The position numbers were made by a program, and so were the translations under genes. From Candidatus Brocadia sp. WS118 (GTDB taxonomy: Bacteria; Planctomycetota; Brocadiia; Brocadiales; Brocadiaceae): a stretch of DNA of 64,000 nt. This document shows, one piece after another, positions 18,878-28,654 of this stretch. Location of the stretch: NCBI GenBank assembly GCA_007618135.1, contig PHFX01000004.1, positions 39,759 to 103,758 of the forward strand, in the 5' to 3' direction. Each line of letters starts with the position of its first letter. Within the stretch, counting starts at the first letter, position 1. The notes under the pieces were generated by a model. It worked only from the letters and a program-made list of their open reading frames with translations, was not told where the DNA came from and ran no database searches.

Positions 18878-19285
18878 TTATTTGCCAAACCTCTCGCGTA
18901 TAAAAGCTACTGCTTTCCATATATCATTTACTGAGAGATTATCATCGCTACCTGGTCCGTAAGAAGGCATCAGGCTGTCAGACACCCCATTTTTCACATG
19001 CCAGAATAAATATCCATCCTCTTTTGCTGAAAAAAACTCTTTATTAAAAACCGGCATTGTGATTCCTTCTATTAAGCCGGCGCCATCGCCTTTTTCCCCA
19101 TGGCACTTTACGCACTTCTTTGAATAAATATATTCGCCCCTCTCAATCACCGATTTGTCACTTCCGTTAAAAGGATTCTTCATTGTGGTGTATTCGTTTG
19201 GAACTTCCCCCTCTCCTGCCATGACAGACATCGGCACTGCCAATGCAAACGCAATAATCGCTGTTTTAATTGTCCTTAAATCCAT
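18878..19285 (-). CDS. Small cytochrome c, tandem copy B
   Basis: The 135-residue product has an N-terminal signal segment ending near VMAGEG, one CVKCHG heme c motif (about 60-65) and a C-terminal Met-containing DSLMPSYGPG loop likely to give the distal ligand. AAGGAGGT lies 7 nt before the ATG. The gene sits between nirS and copy A, all on the minus strand. A role as electron donor to NirS, like NirC or NirM, is inferred from position. Confidence 0.8.
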   Translation of the reverse strand: MDLRTIKTAIIAFALAVPMSVMAGEGEVPNEYTTMKNPFNGSDKSVIERGEYIYSKKCVKCHGEKGDGAGLIEGITMPVFNKEFFSAKEDGYLFWHVKNGVSDSLMPSYGPGSDDNLSVNDIWKAVAFIRERFGK

Positions 19286-19386
19286 ACTATTACCTCCTTA
19301 ACATCTAAATTAGGTATGATAGAATACTATCTTTCCAGCACTACCGGTCTCAGTGTTAATACATCAAACGTAATATTTTAAATCTC

Positions 19387-21003
19387 TTAGTAAATATCAA
19401 GCCTTGTATTATATACATTAAATTTACCAGTCGGAGTTACAAGCCTTTGATCATTTATTCTTGCCTTCTCTGTAAGTGTTTTGTCGTCAAACACAATAAT
19501 CTCGCCCTGTTTGTCCCAGACAGATATCCATACCTCATCGCCGTCCTTGTTGTACTCCATATGAACAATTCTTCCTCTGTCAGCAAGTTTTAGTATTTTT
19601 GGTTCTGCACCAAGGTTTTTGATGTCGTATACCGTAACGCTTCTTTGAGCGTCTACATCTTTTGAGAGTGTATGGTCTACCCACAGGTGCCTGCTCTTTG
19701 GATGAGTCTTGACGAACAATCCGCCGTCACCTGCAACCTTAAGTTTTCTCACGACCTTCCACAAATTTTCAGCATTGCCCCCTTTAGGTTTTGTGCATAC
19801 AAGGGCCACTGCCGCCTCTCCAAGATGCGGTGTTGCATAAACCCATCCATATTCCGGATCCTTAAAGTTTGCGCCTCTTCCAGGGTGAGGTTTGACACCT
19901 GTCTCTACAATAGCTGCAAGCTTTTTTGTCTTCGTATCAACGGCAACGATCTTATCCCTCATGTTGGCCGCAACGAGGAAGTACCTCTTTGATTTGTCCC
20001 ATCCGCCGTCATGAAGGAATCGCTCTGATTCAATTTGAGTGACCTTGAGGTTTTTTATGTCGGAGTAATCGACAAGAAGGATAAGTCCGGTCTCTTTCAC
20101 ATTTATTACCCATTCGGGGTCAGAATGTGATGCAACGATAGAGGCGACCCTCGGCTCAATATGATATTCCTGGGTGTCATAAGTGTAGCTCCTTGTGCTC
20201 ACAATCTTAAGCGGCTCAAGCGTAAGTCCGTCAAGAATGACATAGCTTGGCGGCCAGTAATTTCCAACTACGGCAAGCTTGTCAATATAGTCCCCTTTTC
20301 TGCCTTTATACTTGCTGCTCTCAATTGACCTTGCGTCGAGCCCGGTCTTAACCTCTGCAATAGTCTGGATAGGGTCCATCCAGAGATCGACGAGCGTTGC
20401 CTTGGCGTCTCTGCCAATGGTATAGAGATATCTCCCTGATTTGGAGTATCTGAGGGTATGGACCGCAAAGCCTGAATCCTGAACGGATACAACCTCTTTG
20501 GTATCGCCGTCAATTATAGCGATTTTGCCGGCGTCTCTCAAAATTACTGCAAAGAAATTTTCCCAGTTTCTATTGTGCATCGGCTTTGTGGGCCTCTTGT
20601 CAGCCGGCACCTGGAGTTTCCATGTTGCCTTAATATCTTTCATGTTAAATTCAGGCGGGGTAACAGGCTCCATTTGGATATACTTCGCAAGGCGCCTGGC
20701 ATCTTCCATTGTGTAAACATTAACACCCGCGCCCCATCCAGGCATACCGCCCTCAGTTCCATCAAAGATTGTCTTTGTAAGTTTCTCAGTGCCTATTGGC
20801 TTCATCTTGTCAGGCGTAAGGGCAGGACCTGTTGCCCCCTTCCTTAACATGCCGTGACATCCGCCACATCTATTAAAATATTCCCAGTTTGCGCTCTGGT
20901 ATTCCTTTTTTGAAAGCTGTACCTCTGTATTCTGAGCAACGCCGATATCCATAATTGCAAATATGAAAATAGATACCAATAATACGAACCCCAACTTCTT
21001 CAT
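19387..21003 (-). CDS. nirS: Cytochrome cd1 nitrite reductase
   Basis: Periplasmic enzyme reducing nitrite to nitric oxide. The ATG at 21003 was chosen because AAAGGAGA lies just upstream, giving 538 residues. A signal peptide (about 1-23) precedes a cytochrome c domain with CGGCHG (Cys46, Cys49, His50) and an eight-bladed d1 propeller. His182 (AVHTLRYSKSG) aligns with the proximal d1 ligand; His293 (ASHSDPEW) and His373 (KPHPGRG) align with the two distal catalytic His residues of Pseudomonas NirS. All key residues are present, so the enzyme should be active. In anammox metabolism it would supply NO for hydrazine synthesis. Confidence 0.95.
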   Translation of the reverse strand: MKKLGFVLLVSIFIFAIMDIGVAQNTEVQLSKKEYQSANWEYFNRCGGCHGMLRKGATGPALTPDKMKPIGTEKLTKTIFDGTEGGMPGWGAGVNVYTMEDARRLAKYIQMEPVTPPEFNMKDIKATWKLQVPADKRPTKPMHNRNWENFFAVILRDAGKIAIIDGDTKEVVSVQDSGFAVHTLRYSKSGRYLYTIGRDAKATLVDLWMDPIQTIAEVKTGLDARSIESSKYKGRKGDYIDKLAVVGNYWPPSYVILDGLTLEPLKIVSTRSYTYDTQEYHIEPRVASIVASHSDPEWVINVKETGLILLVDYSDIKNLKVTQIESERFLHDGGWDKSKRYFLVAANMRDKIVAVDTKTKKLAAIVETGVKPHPGRGANFKDPEYGWVYATPHLGEAAVALVCTKPKGGNAENLWKVVRKLKVAGDGGLFVKTHPKSRHLWVDHTLSKDVDAQRSVTVYDIKNLGAEPKILKLADRGRIVHMEYNKDGDEVWISVWDKQGEIIVFDDKTLTEKARINDQRLVTPTGKFNVYNTRLDIY

Positions 21004-21773
21004 ACGTTCTCCTTTCATTTACCGGAGTATTTTCAATGCTTAAAAAGCCTTGCGAATGGCAGTTCTTCAGCCTTTTTCCTTTTTTAAGTTCTCATTATGT
21101 TCTGGTAGTTTGTTTACCAGAGGTTTTAAGAGTCTCAACAAATGCTGTTAATACTTCGTAGGCGGTTTATCTTTACAAAATAAGTCAAGTATAAAAAATA
21201 ATCGTGGCTTCGTTTAGCTGGGTTTTTTTGAGTATGTATGCATATGGCATAGTCGCAAATTATATTCCTTTTCACAAAACTACGTGGCTATATTCCTAGT
21301 TCATTGATACTGCGGACATTACAGAATGTGACCTTTATAATAATATGACCCATAAACTAGTATTTGTTTTTGAAATGTGCTATGCACATGTGGAAATGGT
21401 TTTGCAAAAATACATAAAAAATGAAAATTATTCAATTTTTCACATAAATCTTCTCGCGAATCTCGTTAATTAGCAAAGCCCTTTTGTTCATGTATATTTC
21501 TTCACCTATACTGTATTATTTTCAAAGACTAAACTATTATAAATTTCCGTAATGAGATCGTGCGATTAGAATGGAAGGAACTCCAGGGGGATGCTTATTG
21601 TTGATGATTCATCAGGCGTGCAATATCAACTCAATTTTCCTCAGTTCTGGTGGTTATCAGAAGCCTGCCTTTGTCAAATCGGCCCATGAGGAATATACAT
21701 GTTTAGAGATAGCTACTGTCCGGATGGAAACCGTAAAACACCAGATAAAATAAGGCAAAGCGGGTGGAAATAG
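21004..21773. other. Long intergenic region upstream of nirS
   Basis: These 770 bp are AT-rich and must hold the nirS promoter. I looked for an FNR/DNR-type TTGAT-N4-ATCAA site and found none that is convincing. A 60-codon open frame at 21571-21753 has no good ribosome binding site and no recognisable product, so I do not call it. Confidence 0.5.
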
Positions 21774-23912
21774 TTAATGAAGAGTGTTGAATAATTCCCT
21801 TTTCAATGCGTTTTGATAAAACTTTATCGCATATTCCTTCACCATTCTCCGGGCGCTGAACAGAGGGGAATTGCTTTCTATCGCTTCTTTCATAACCTTA
21901 ACCCATTCACGGGGCACTCCGTCATCATCGATACGATAATAGGCTGGAATTATTTCATTCTCCAGAAGTGTATACAAGGCATCCGAGTCGGCGGCATCCC
22001 TGTTTTCCGCATTATCAACACCGTCACCAAAGCCCCATCCATTTTTACCATTGAATCCTTCTGACCACCAACCATCGAGAATGCTCAGTTGGGGAACACC
22101 GTTCAGAGACGCCTTCATTCCGCTTGTACCAGACGCTTCAAGAGGGGGTAGTGGATTGTTCAGCCATACATCAACGCCATGCACAAGATATTGCGCCAAT
22201 TGTTCGTCGTAATCCTCAACAAAAACTATTCGTCCACCGAAAGACGGGTCCTTTGCTGCATTAAATATTTGCTGCAAGAGTTGTTTCCCGGGGTTGTCGT
22301 CGGGATGGGCCTTTCCCGCAAAGATAATCTGTACGGGTTTCCAGGGATCATTCAGCATATTCTTGAGGCGCTCAATATTTTGCAAAATCAAGGTAGCTCT
22401 CTTGTAGGTAGCAAATCTTCTGGCAAAACCCAGTGTCAATACATTGGGGTCAAGGAGTACTCCCGAAGCAATAATTATCTGTGTGTCTGCCTTATCATGG
22501 TGCCATCTTCTTCTTGCCCTTCCCCGGATGTTTATTATTAATTTCATCTTTAACCAGGAATGAATATTCCATAGTTCTTCATCCGGGATGTCACAGGTGA
22601 GTTTCCAGATGTCCCGGTCGTCGTGGTCTGCTAACCAGTTGGATCCTAAATATTTGTTGAAAAGGAGTTGTATTTTCGGCTCAATCCAGGTTGGGATGTG
22701 AATTCCATTCGTAATGTGATCAATGGGTGTTTTTTCTTCCGGAATATCTGTCCAGAGAGATTTCCACATCCGTTTTGCAATTTCTCCATGTTTTTTACTT
22801 ACACCGTTGTGATAGGCGGACATCCTGAGCGCGAACGCGGTCATATTAAATCCTGCATTTGGCGCTTCCGGATTAATTCCCAGGTTGAAAAAGGCATCAC
22901 GATCTAATCCAAACACAGGCCAATAGGCGCTAAAATACTTCTCCATCAACGGAAAGGGGAACACGTCATGACCTGCCGGCACCGGGGTGTGAGTGGTAAA
23001 TACTGTTGTTGCCTTCACCTGATCAAGGGCTTCCTGGTATTTCATGCCGTCTTCAACCCTTTCTCTGATTCTTTCAAGGATGGCAAAGGCCGGATGACCT
23101 TCGTTTAAATGAAGGACGGAGTGTTTTATACCAAGGGTATTGAGCACCTGTGCGCCGCCTATTCCCAGGACAATTTCCTGTCTTAAGCGCTGTTCCTGCC
23201 CCCCGCTGTATAAACGGTCTGATATATTGCGATTCCATGGGTCATTCACGTCTATATCGGTATCCATCAGATACAGGGATATCTTGCCAACCTGAACCTT
23301 CCAGACTTCAACATATATGGGAGGGTCGATAAAAGGGACTTTAACTACCAACCGATTCCCTTTGCTGTCGAATATGCGGCAAATTGGGGCGTTCTCCCTG
23401 TCAAGTATTTCACTTTCTTTTTCCTGCCATCCGTCAGGTTTAATTCGTTGCTTTAAGTATCCGCCGGGATACATAAATCCAACCGCTACCAAAGGCACTT
23501 TAAGATCGCTGCATTCCTTTATAAAGTCTCCTGCAAGAAAACCGAGACCTCCTGCATAAAAGGGAAGGGAATGGTGAAGCCCGTATTCAGCAGAAAAATA
23601 GGCGATTGGCAACATGCTGGAATCGGAAATATTGTTAGAGAACCAGCCACCGTTTGTAGTCATGTCGGATTTATATCGCGCCATAACTGAATCGTAATGC
23701 CTGAGAAACTTTTGATCCAGTACGGCTTCATTGAGGATTTTTCTATCAACTTCATGAAGCATTTTTACCGGGTTGTGTATACTTATCTTCCATGTGGCGC
23801 GATCGAGCATCTTAAAAAGCATTCTTGCCTCCGGATGCCAGCTCCACCAGAGATTGTATGCTAATTCAACAAGTCCTGAAATTCTATCCGGGATCTGCGA
23901 ATCAATAATCAT
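21774..23912 (-). CDS. glgP: Alpha-glucan (glycogen) phosphorylase, short type
   Basis: The 712-residue enzyme belongs to the alpha-glucan phosphorylase family with an N-terminal DUF3417-type region (NLWWSWHPEARMLF near residue 19). It releases glucose-1-phosphate from glycogen. The pyridoxal-phosphate region EASGTSGMKASLNG (about 595-608) is intact, as is the FVEDYDEQLAQ segment before it. Length is normal for the bacterial/archaeal short type. The start overlaps the stop of the upstream beta-CASP gene by four bases, so the two are translationally coupled. Confidence 0.93.
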   Translation of the reverse strand: MIIDSQIPDRISGLVELAYNLWWSWHPEARMLFKMLDRATWKISIHNPVKMLHEVDRKILNEAVLDQKFLRHYDSVMARYKSDMTTNGGWFSNNISDSSMLPIAYFSAEYGLHHSLPFYAGGLGFLAGDFIKECSDLKVPLVAVGFMYPGGYLKQRIKPDGWQEKESEILDRENAPICRIFDSKGNRLVVKVPFIDPPIYVEVWKVQVGKISLYLMDTDIDVNDPWNRNISDRLYSGGQEQRLRQEIVLGIGGAQVLNTLGIKHSVLHLNEGHPAFAILERIRERVEDGMKYQEALDQVKATTVFTTHTPVPAGHDVFPFPLMEKYFSAYWPVFGLDRDAFFNLGINPEAPNAGFNMTAFALRMSAYHNGVSKKHGEIAKRMWKSLWTDIPEEKTPIDHITNGIHIPTWIEPKIQLLFNKYLGSNWLADHDDRDIWKLTCDIPDEELWNIHSWLKMKLIINIRGRARRRWHHDKADTQIIIASGVLLDPNVLTLGFARRFATYKRATLILQNIERLKNMLNDPWKPVQIIFAGKAHPDDNPGKQLLQQIFNAAKDPSFGGRIVFVEDYDEQLAQYLVHGVDVWLNNPLPPLEASGTSGMKASLNGVPQLSILDGWWSEGFNGKNGWGFGDGVDNAENRDAADSDALYTLLENEIIPAYYRIDDDGVPREWVKVMKEAIESNSPLFSARRMVKEYAIKFYQNALKRELFNTLH

Positions 23913-25315
23913 AGTTTTATTACATCTCCAGGCCCCGGGATCTTAACGGACTGGAAACCCTGGCTACTAAGTTTCGTTTTTAACGTCTCCTGAGAGTTTG
24001 GTTCTCCATGCACAAGAACAACTTTCTCCAGATGGCCCTGACTTCGGACAGCATCAGCAAAACGGAGCAATCCATTCTGATCTGCGTGGGCAGAGAAACC
24101 GTTCATGACAACCACCTCGGCTTCGAGGCGGTACATAACTCCATAAATTTTAACTTCCGGTCGCTTTTCCACCAATCTTCTCCCTAACGTGTGTTCTGCC
24201 TGATAGCCAACGATAATAACGGTGTTCCTGGGGTTCTCGATCGTGGCAGCGAGATGATGCAGAATTCTTCCGCCTTCGCACATACCGCTTGCTGAAATTA
24301 CAATGGATGGCTCAGTGGCCGAAGAGACCCTCTTTGAGTCTTCGACGCTTGAAATATACTTCAGGCCTGGAAATTCAAAGGGCGAATTCTCACTCTGAAG
24401 GAGAGCGAAGGTCTCCGCGTCGTAACACTCAGGGTGCAGTTTGAATACGTCGGTCAATTTCATGGTGAGAGGAGAATCGATATACACCGGAATTGAAGGA
24501 ATCCGCTTTTGGTCGTGGAGTTTCTTGAGTTCATAGATGATCTCCTGTGCCCGCTCCAGAGCAAAGGACGGAATGACAATTTTCCCTCCCCTTTTGCCGG
24601 TGCGATTGATCACTTCAGCCAGTGCCTCAGCCGTCAATTCAATAGGATCGTGAAGTCTGCCTCCATAGGTGCTTTCCGTCAGAAGACAGGATATCCCATC
24701 CGGAATTTCCGGGTCTCGCAAAATGGGAAGATGCTTGCGGCCTAAGTCGCCCGTAAAAGCGAGACGCACTTTCTGACCATCGTCTTCGACATCGAGCACG
24801 GATATGGCGCTTCCCAATACATGGCCAGCATCGAAAAATGACAATGAAATGCCTGGGGCAATGGTCTGGTTTCTATGGTAGGGAATTCCTATAAACTGTG
24901 ACAGCATGCCGGTCACGTCACTTTCGTCATAAAGAGGTTCGACGGGATCGAGATGCGCAACACCCCGCGAGATAAGTTTTTGAATGTGTTCGGCATCACG
25001 CTTCATGATCCATGCTGTATCCATCAGCATGGGTGAGCAAAGATCGCGCGTGGCAGGTGTGGCGTAGATCGGACCGCGATAGCCATTTTTAAAAATGCTT
25101 GGCAGAGCGCCCGAATGGTCGATATGGGCATGAGATAATACGATGGCGTCGAGTTGTTTGCCATCCATTGAAAAATTCCGGTTTTTCTCGTAGGACTCCT
25201 TGCGATGGCCCTGGAACAAACCACAGTCCAGCAACACGGATGCGCGCGATGTGCGTAATAAATGTTTGGATCCCGTGACGGTCTTCGCTGCACCTATAAA
25301 TTTTAGTTCTATCAT
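23909..25315 (-). CDS. Beta-CASP metallo-beta-lactamase-fold ribonuclease
   Basis: The 468-residue product carries the MBL metal motif SHAHIDHSG (HxHxDH, about 60-68), a later His (DAGHVLGS) and Asp (TGDLGR). It also has the beta-CASP signatures PSFALERAQE, SASGMCEGGR and a C-terminal FSAHAD. This set defines the YSH1/CPSF-type exo/endoribonuclease group (COG1236). It probably processes RNA. It shares 4-bp stop/start overlaps with genes on both sides, forming a tight three-gene operon with a LOG-family protein and glgP. The functional reason for that grouping is unclear. Confidence 0.88.
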   Translation of the reverse strand: MIELKFIGAAKTVTGSKHLLRTSRASVLLDCGLFQGHRKESYEKNRNFSMDGKQLDAIVLSHAHIDHSGALPSIFKNGYRGPIYATPATRDLCSPMLMDTAWIMKRDAEHIQKLISRGVAHLDPVEPLYDESDVTGMLSQFIGIPYHRNQTIAPGISLSFFDAGHVLGSAISVLDVEDDGQKVRLAFTGDLGRKHLPILRDPEIPDGISCLLTESTYGGRLHDPIELTAEALAEVINRTGKRGGKIVIPSFALERAQEIIYELKKLHDQKRIPSIPVYIDSPLTMKLTDVFKLHPECYDAETFALLQSENSPFEFPGLKYISSVEDSKRVSSATEPSIVISASGMCEGGRILHHLAATIENPRNTVIIVGYQAEHTLGRRLVEKRPEVKIYGVMYRLEAEVVVMNGFSAHADQNGLLRFADAVRSQGHLEKVVLVHGEPNSQETLKTKLSSQGFQSVKIPGPGDVIKL

Positions 25316-26103
25316 CGTGAAGCCTCCTCAATTCGCGGCTTTGAAAATTTCGCCTTAGCGATCGCGGGGCAAACCGCTTCTTTTTCTTTCGGCAGGCAAT
25401 TTTTGAGAAATTCAAAGGCAGTTTGCACATCGTCCACACGATGAAAAAGATTCAGATCTTCTGCGTCGATCATCCCGTGCTTCACGAGGGAGTCGAAATT
25501 GATCACTTCTTTCCAGTATTCCGAGCCGTAGAGAAGAATGAGAATCTCCCGGTCAATCTTTCCCGTTTGTGCAAGTGTTAGCGTCTCCAGAAACTCGTCC
25601 AGAGTACCGAATCCTCCGGGAAACACAATGAGCGCCCGCGCCAGATGCGAAAACCATAATTTACGCATGAAAAAGTAGTGAAATTCAAATAAGAGCGATG
25701 GGGTGACGTAGGGGTTAGGGCGCTGTTCATAAGGCAGACCGATATTGAATCCGATCGTGCTGCCGCCTGCATCCGCAGCGCCTCGATTCGCTGCCTCCAT
25801 AATACCGCCTCCGCCACCAGAACAGATCACAAATCGCCTTGAGTCAGAGAGGCTGTGTGACCATTCGGTCAGAAGCCGCGCCAACAAGCGCGCATCCTTG
25901 TAATACTGTCCTAGCAACCCGTCTTCCTTCATTCTGGCAGATCCAAAAAAAACAATGGTGTCATGAATCCCTTCTCGCCGAAGCCGGTAAAGAGGCTCAA
26001 GGTACTCGGCCAGAATGCGAAGAGGCCTTCCGTCGTCGCTGTCGAGAAATATTTGATTATGATAAGCGGGTTCAGCAGCAATTGGTCTATCAGGGTGATT
26101 CAT
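25312..26103 (-). CDS. LOG-family Rossmann-fold protein (lysine decarboxylase-like)
   Basis: The 263-residue protein contains both family signatures: SGGGGGIMEAANRGA (about 95-109) and PGGFGTLDEFLE (about 157-168), typical of LOG/TIGR00730 nucleotide 5'-monophosphate phosphoribohydrolases. Such enzymes release bases from nucleoside monophosphates; in plants they activate cytokinins. Annotation as a lysine decarboxylase is historical and not supported. It is the first gene of the operon with the beta-CASP ribonuclease and glgP. Confidence 0.87.
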   Translation of the reverse strand: MNHPDRPIAAEPAYHNQIFLDSDDGRPLRILAEYLEPLYRLRREGIHDTIVFFGSARMKEDGLLGQYYKDARLLARLLTEWSHSLSDSRRFVICSGGGGGIMEAANRGAADAGGSTIGFNIGLPYEQRPNPYVTPSLLFEFHYFFMRKLWFSHLARALIVFPGGFGTLDEFLETLTLAQTGKIDREILILLYGSEYWKEVINFDSLVKHGMIDAEDLNLFHRVDDVQTAFEFLKNCLPKEKEAVCPAIAKAKFSKPRIEEASR

Positions 26104-26146
26104 AGTCCCTCCGTGGCCAGACTAAAAAGGTAGCAGAACATGTATT

Positions 26147-26273
26147 TATCGCAAACGTATTAAATAAGTTGATATGCGTTGGTCATTGCGAGCGACAGCG
26201 AAGCAATCCCACGATTAAGATTGTTTCGGGCTAGCGCCCTCACAATGACAACTTTCTTTATGCGCTTACTATA
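26147..26273. repeat. MITE-like hairpin element, copy 2
   Basis: Same length (127 bp), orientation and core as 187-313, with ends TATCGCAAACG (26147-26157) and CGCTTACTATA (26263-26273). A few substitutions separate the copies. It lies between the divergent/terminal ends of the LOG operon and the ATPase operon. Confidence 0.8.
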
Positions 26274-26309
26274 TTTTGAAAAATAAAAAGGTTCCTGCAA
26301 CAGACTTCC

Positions 26310-27155
26310 TTAGTATTTTTTATAGAACATCCCGCTCCCCAGTATCTCAAGCATCTCTTCCGTAATTTCTTCCTGTCTGGTGTACATCTGTATAGAATTA
26401 AGGTTCGAAAGTTGTCGCTTAAGAGTCTCGGATGCGCCGTCCATGCTTCTTAATCGATACCAGTTCTCGCTTCTGAGTGACTCCATGTAGCATCGGTAAA
26501 GGCTGATAAACAAAAACTCTTCCAGGATTTTCCCAAATATTTTCTTTGGTTCCAGATAGGTGAAAGGCGGAACCTTGGTTGGGTTTAAAGCAAGTATTTT
26601 ACGCGTATCAGGGGGGAGGATTTGTTCCACGGAGACCTCCGCCTTTTTCTCAAAAATGTTGGTAAAGATGAGGGTCAGGTTATAGAACTCTTCCTTACGG
26701 TATATATTCATTATTTTTGAAACCGTTTCTTTCAGTGCTGACGGTATTCCGCTAATGCTTGCTACTGAGTCGCTGGAATCTCCATAGGCTATATGTTTTA
26801 ATTCCAGAGACAATTTAAGCCTTTTTCCGATAACGAATAGCATATCATTACGGGTAATTACTCCGGAAACAACATCAACCATTTTTTCATTATAAGAACC
26901 GCAGAGCCCCTGTGAGGAACCGAAAGCCGCGAGAATTCTTTTCCCTTTGTTTTGTTCCTTTAATGATATTTCCGGGTAATGCGTTACAATATCGGCCATC
27001 GCATAAAGCAAATTCTTTTCGTATGCCCTTATATTTTGTACAATATCTTCAGTCCTTCGTATGGTAACCCCCGCATATGCCTTCATAGCGCTGACAATAT
27101 CCTCTATGGTATATAATGCCCTTGTCTTTTTTTCAATATCCAGAGAAGAAAGCAC
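26310..27155 (-). CDS. atpG: F-type ATPase gamma subunit (second ATPase)
   Basis: The 281-residue product has the long N-terminal helix (beginning near DIEKKTRALYTIEDIVSAMK), a central Rossmann-like region (KRILAAFGSSQGLCGSYN, about 92-109) and the C-terminal helix ending EEITEEMLEILGSGMFY. Gamma is the rotor shaft coupling F1 catalysis to the c ring. It is the last gene of the operon, 2 bp after atpA, as in N-ATPase operons. Sequence divergence from the standard gamma is considerable but the ends are conserved. Confidence 0.85.
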   Translation of the reverse strand: MLSSLDIEKKTRALYTIEDIVSAMKAYAGVTIRRTEDIVQNIRAYEKNLLYAMADIVTHYPEISLKEQNKGKRILAAFGSSQGLCGSYNEKMVDVVSGVITRNDMLFVIGKRLKLSLELKHIAYGDSSDSVASISGIPSALKETVSKIMNIYRKEEFYNLTLIFTNIFEKKAEVSVEQILPPDTRKILALNPTKVPPFTYLEPKKIFGKILEEFLFISLYRCYMESLRSENWYRLRSMDGASETLKRQLSNLNSIQMYTRQEEITEEMLEILGSGMFYKKY

Positions 27156-27157
27156 GT

Positions 27158-28654
27158 TTAGGCCCTTTCCTTTGCAATGAAATCCTTTAAGGTATCCAAG
27201 TCTTTCTTCCCCAGCAAACCATCGCGATTCATAGTATTTATAATTTCCGGGAAGGTGGATTTTGTCTTATTGAGTATTTCCTCGCAAACTTTTTCTACCG
27301 CGGCAGTTTCAATAGTATCGAGTATGCCTGATTCTAAAATTACGAAGCTTAATACTTCATTTTCAAGGGTGAAGGGATGAAACTGCGGCTGTTTCAGGAT
27401 TTCCCTTAACCGTTCCCCGCGCCTGATGAGTTTTGCCGTTTCTTCTTCTAAATGCGCCCCGAATTTGGTAAATACTTCCACTTCAGTGAATCTGGAATAA
27501 TCTATTTTCAGTCTTTCAGCCACGGCTTTCATTGCTTCTACCTGAGCCTTTCCCCCTATCCTCGACACAGACTTGCTAACGTCCACTGCGGGCCGGATAC
27601 CTTTGTTGAACAGGAAGGCATCAAGATATATTTGCCCATCCGTTATCGATATGAGATTTGTAGGAATATAGGAAGATATCCTGCCCTGCTGTGTTTCCAC
27701 GATCGGAAGGGCAGTGATGGAACCTCCGCCGTTCTTTTGATTGAGTTTTGCAGATCGTTCGAGAAGTCTTGAATGGATGAAAAAAATATCGCCCGGATAT
27801 GCCTCTCTCCCCGGCGGTCTCTTCAGTAAAAGGCTTAATGAACGATATGCATCCGCATGTTTTGTCAGGTCATCGTAAACAACGAGGACATCCTTCCCTT
27901 TGTCGAGAAAATACTCGGCAATGGCAGTAGCGCTGTAAGGCGCAATATATTGAAGGCCGGGAGAATTTGAGGCATCGGCAATAACAAATATGGTTTTAGA
28001 AAAATCACCGTATCGCTTTACCTCGTTAAGAATCTTTAAGACCTGTGACTTCTTCTGCCCTATGACAACAAAAACAGAGATTACCTGAGTGTTTTTCTGA
28101 TTGATAACAGTGTCTACAGCTATTGATGTCTTACCTGTTGAAGAGTCACCGATAATTAATTCCCTTTGCCCTTTGCCTATGGCAAGCATAGAGTCAATGA
28201 CCTTTATGCCGGTATAAAGAGGTTCAGTAATAAATTCTCTTTTCAACAGTGGAGGGGCTTCTCTCTCTACGGGATAGGATGTCGTTTGCTCTGGTTTCGG
28301 TCCGTCATCTATGGGATTACCGAGGGCATCCAATACCCGCCCTAAAAGCTCTTCACTTACCTTTACAGAAGCAATTTGTTCAGTTTTATATCCTTTGTCA
28401 CCCGCTCGTATTCCATTCCGCTCAGTGAGAAGCACCACGCCAATGCTGTTGATGTCGAGATCAAAAACTATTCCCTCGTCGCCACTTTCAAACTTTATCA
28501 GTTCGTAGAGTTTTGCGTCTCTCAAACCAGCGACATGCACAATGCCGTCACCCACGGCCAGCACTTTCCCCTCTTCAGTAATTCCGATAGAGAATCTGCT
28601 GGTTGTGGCTTTCTCTTTTACTTTTTCCCAAAAAACCGTTAATTCTTTTTCCAT
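27158..28654 (-). CDS. atpA: F-type ATPase alpha subunit (second ATPase)
   Basis: The 498-residue subunit has the P-loop GDSSTGKTS (about 170-178; GDRQTGKT in the standard alpha), the region QYIAPYSATAIAEYF and the arginine-finger segment with SRIGGKAQ. Alpha alternates with beta in the F1 head and binds non-catalytic nucleotide. It directly abuts atpF upstream and lies 2 bp before atpG. The altered P-loop residues before TGKT are consistent with a divergent paralogue and not the housekeeping enzyme. Confidence 0.92.
   Translation of the reverse strand: MEKELTVFWEKVKEKATTSRFSIGITEEGKVLAVGDGIVHVAGLRDAKLYELIKFESGDEGIVFDLDINSIGVVLLTERNGIRAGDKGYKTEQIASVKVSEELLGRVLDALGNPIDDGPKPEQTTSYPVEREAPPLLKREFITEPLYTGIKVIDSMLAIGKGQRELIIGDSSTGKTSIAVDTVINQKNTQVISVFVVIGQKKSQVLKILNEVKRYGDFSKTIFVIADASNSPGLQYIAPYSATAIAEYFLDKGKDVLVVYDDLTKHADAYRSLSLLLKRPPGREAYPGDIFFIHSRLLERSAKLNQKNGGGSITALPIVETQQGRISSYIPTNLISITDGQIYLDAFLFNKGIRPAVDVSKSVSRIGGKAQVEAMKAVAERLKIDYSRFTEVEVFTKFGAHLEEETAKLIRRGERLREILKQPQFHPFTLENEVLSFVILESGILDTIETAAVEKVCEEILNKTKSTFPEIINTMNRDGLLGKKDLDTLKDFIAKERA

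Larger units (their letters stand above)
18243..19285. repeat. Diverged tandem duplication of about 520 bp
   Basis: The stretch about 18243-18769 is repeated at about 18790-19285. Each unit carries a small cytochrome c gene. The left unit also carries the 5' end of the c-d1-c gene, whose leader has a decayed counterpart at 18790-18877 (shared AAAACATGTACA-like and CCTTATTTGCCAAACCTC segments). The duplication therefore copied the cytochrome gene together with the start of the next gene, leaving a non-functional leader remnant between the cytochrome genes. Confidence 0.75.

Noticed and set aside
21571..21753. 60-codon frame upstream of glgP
   Set aside because: No ribosome binding site, no recognisable product and no overlap with an operon.
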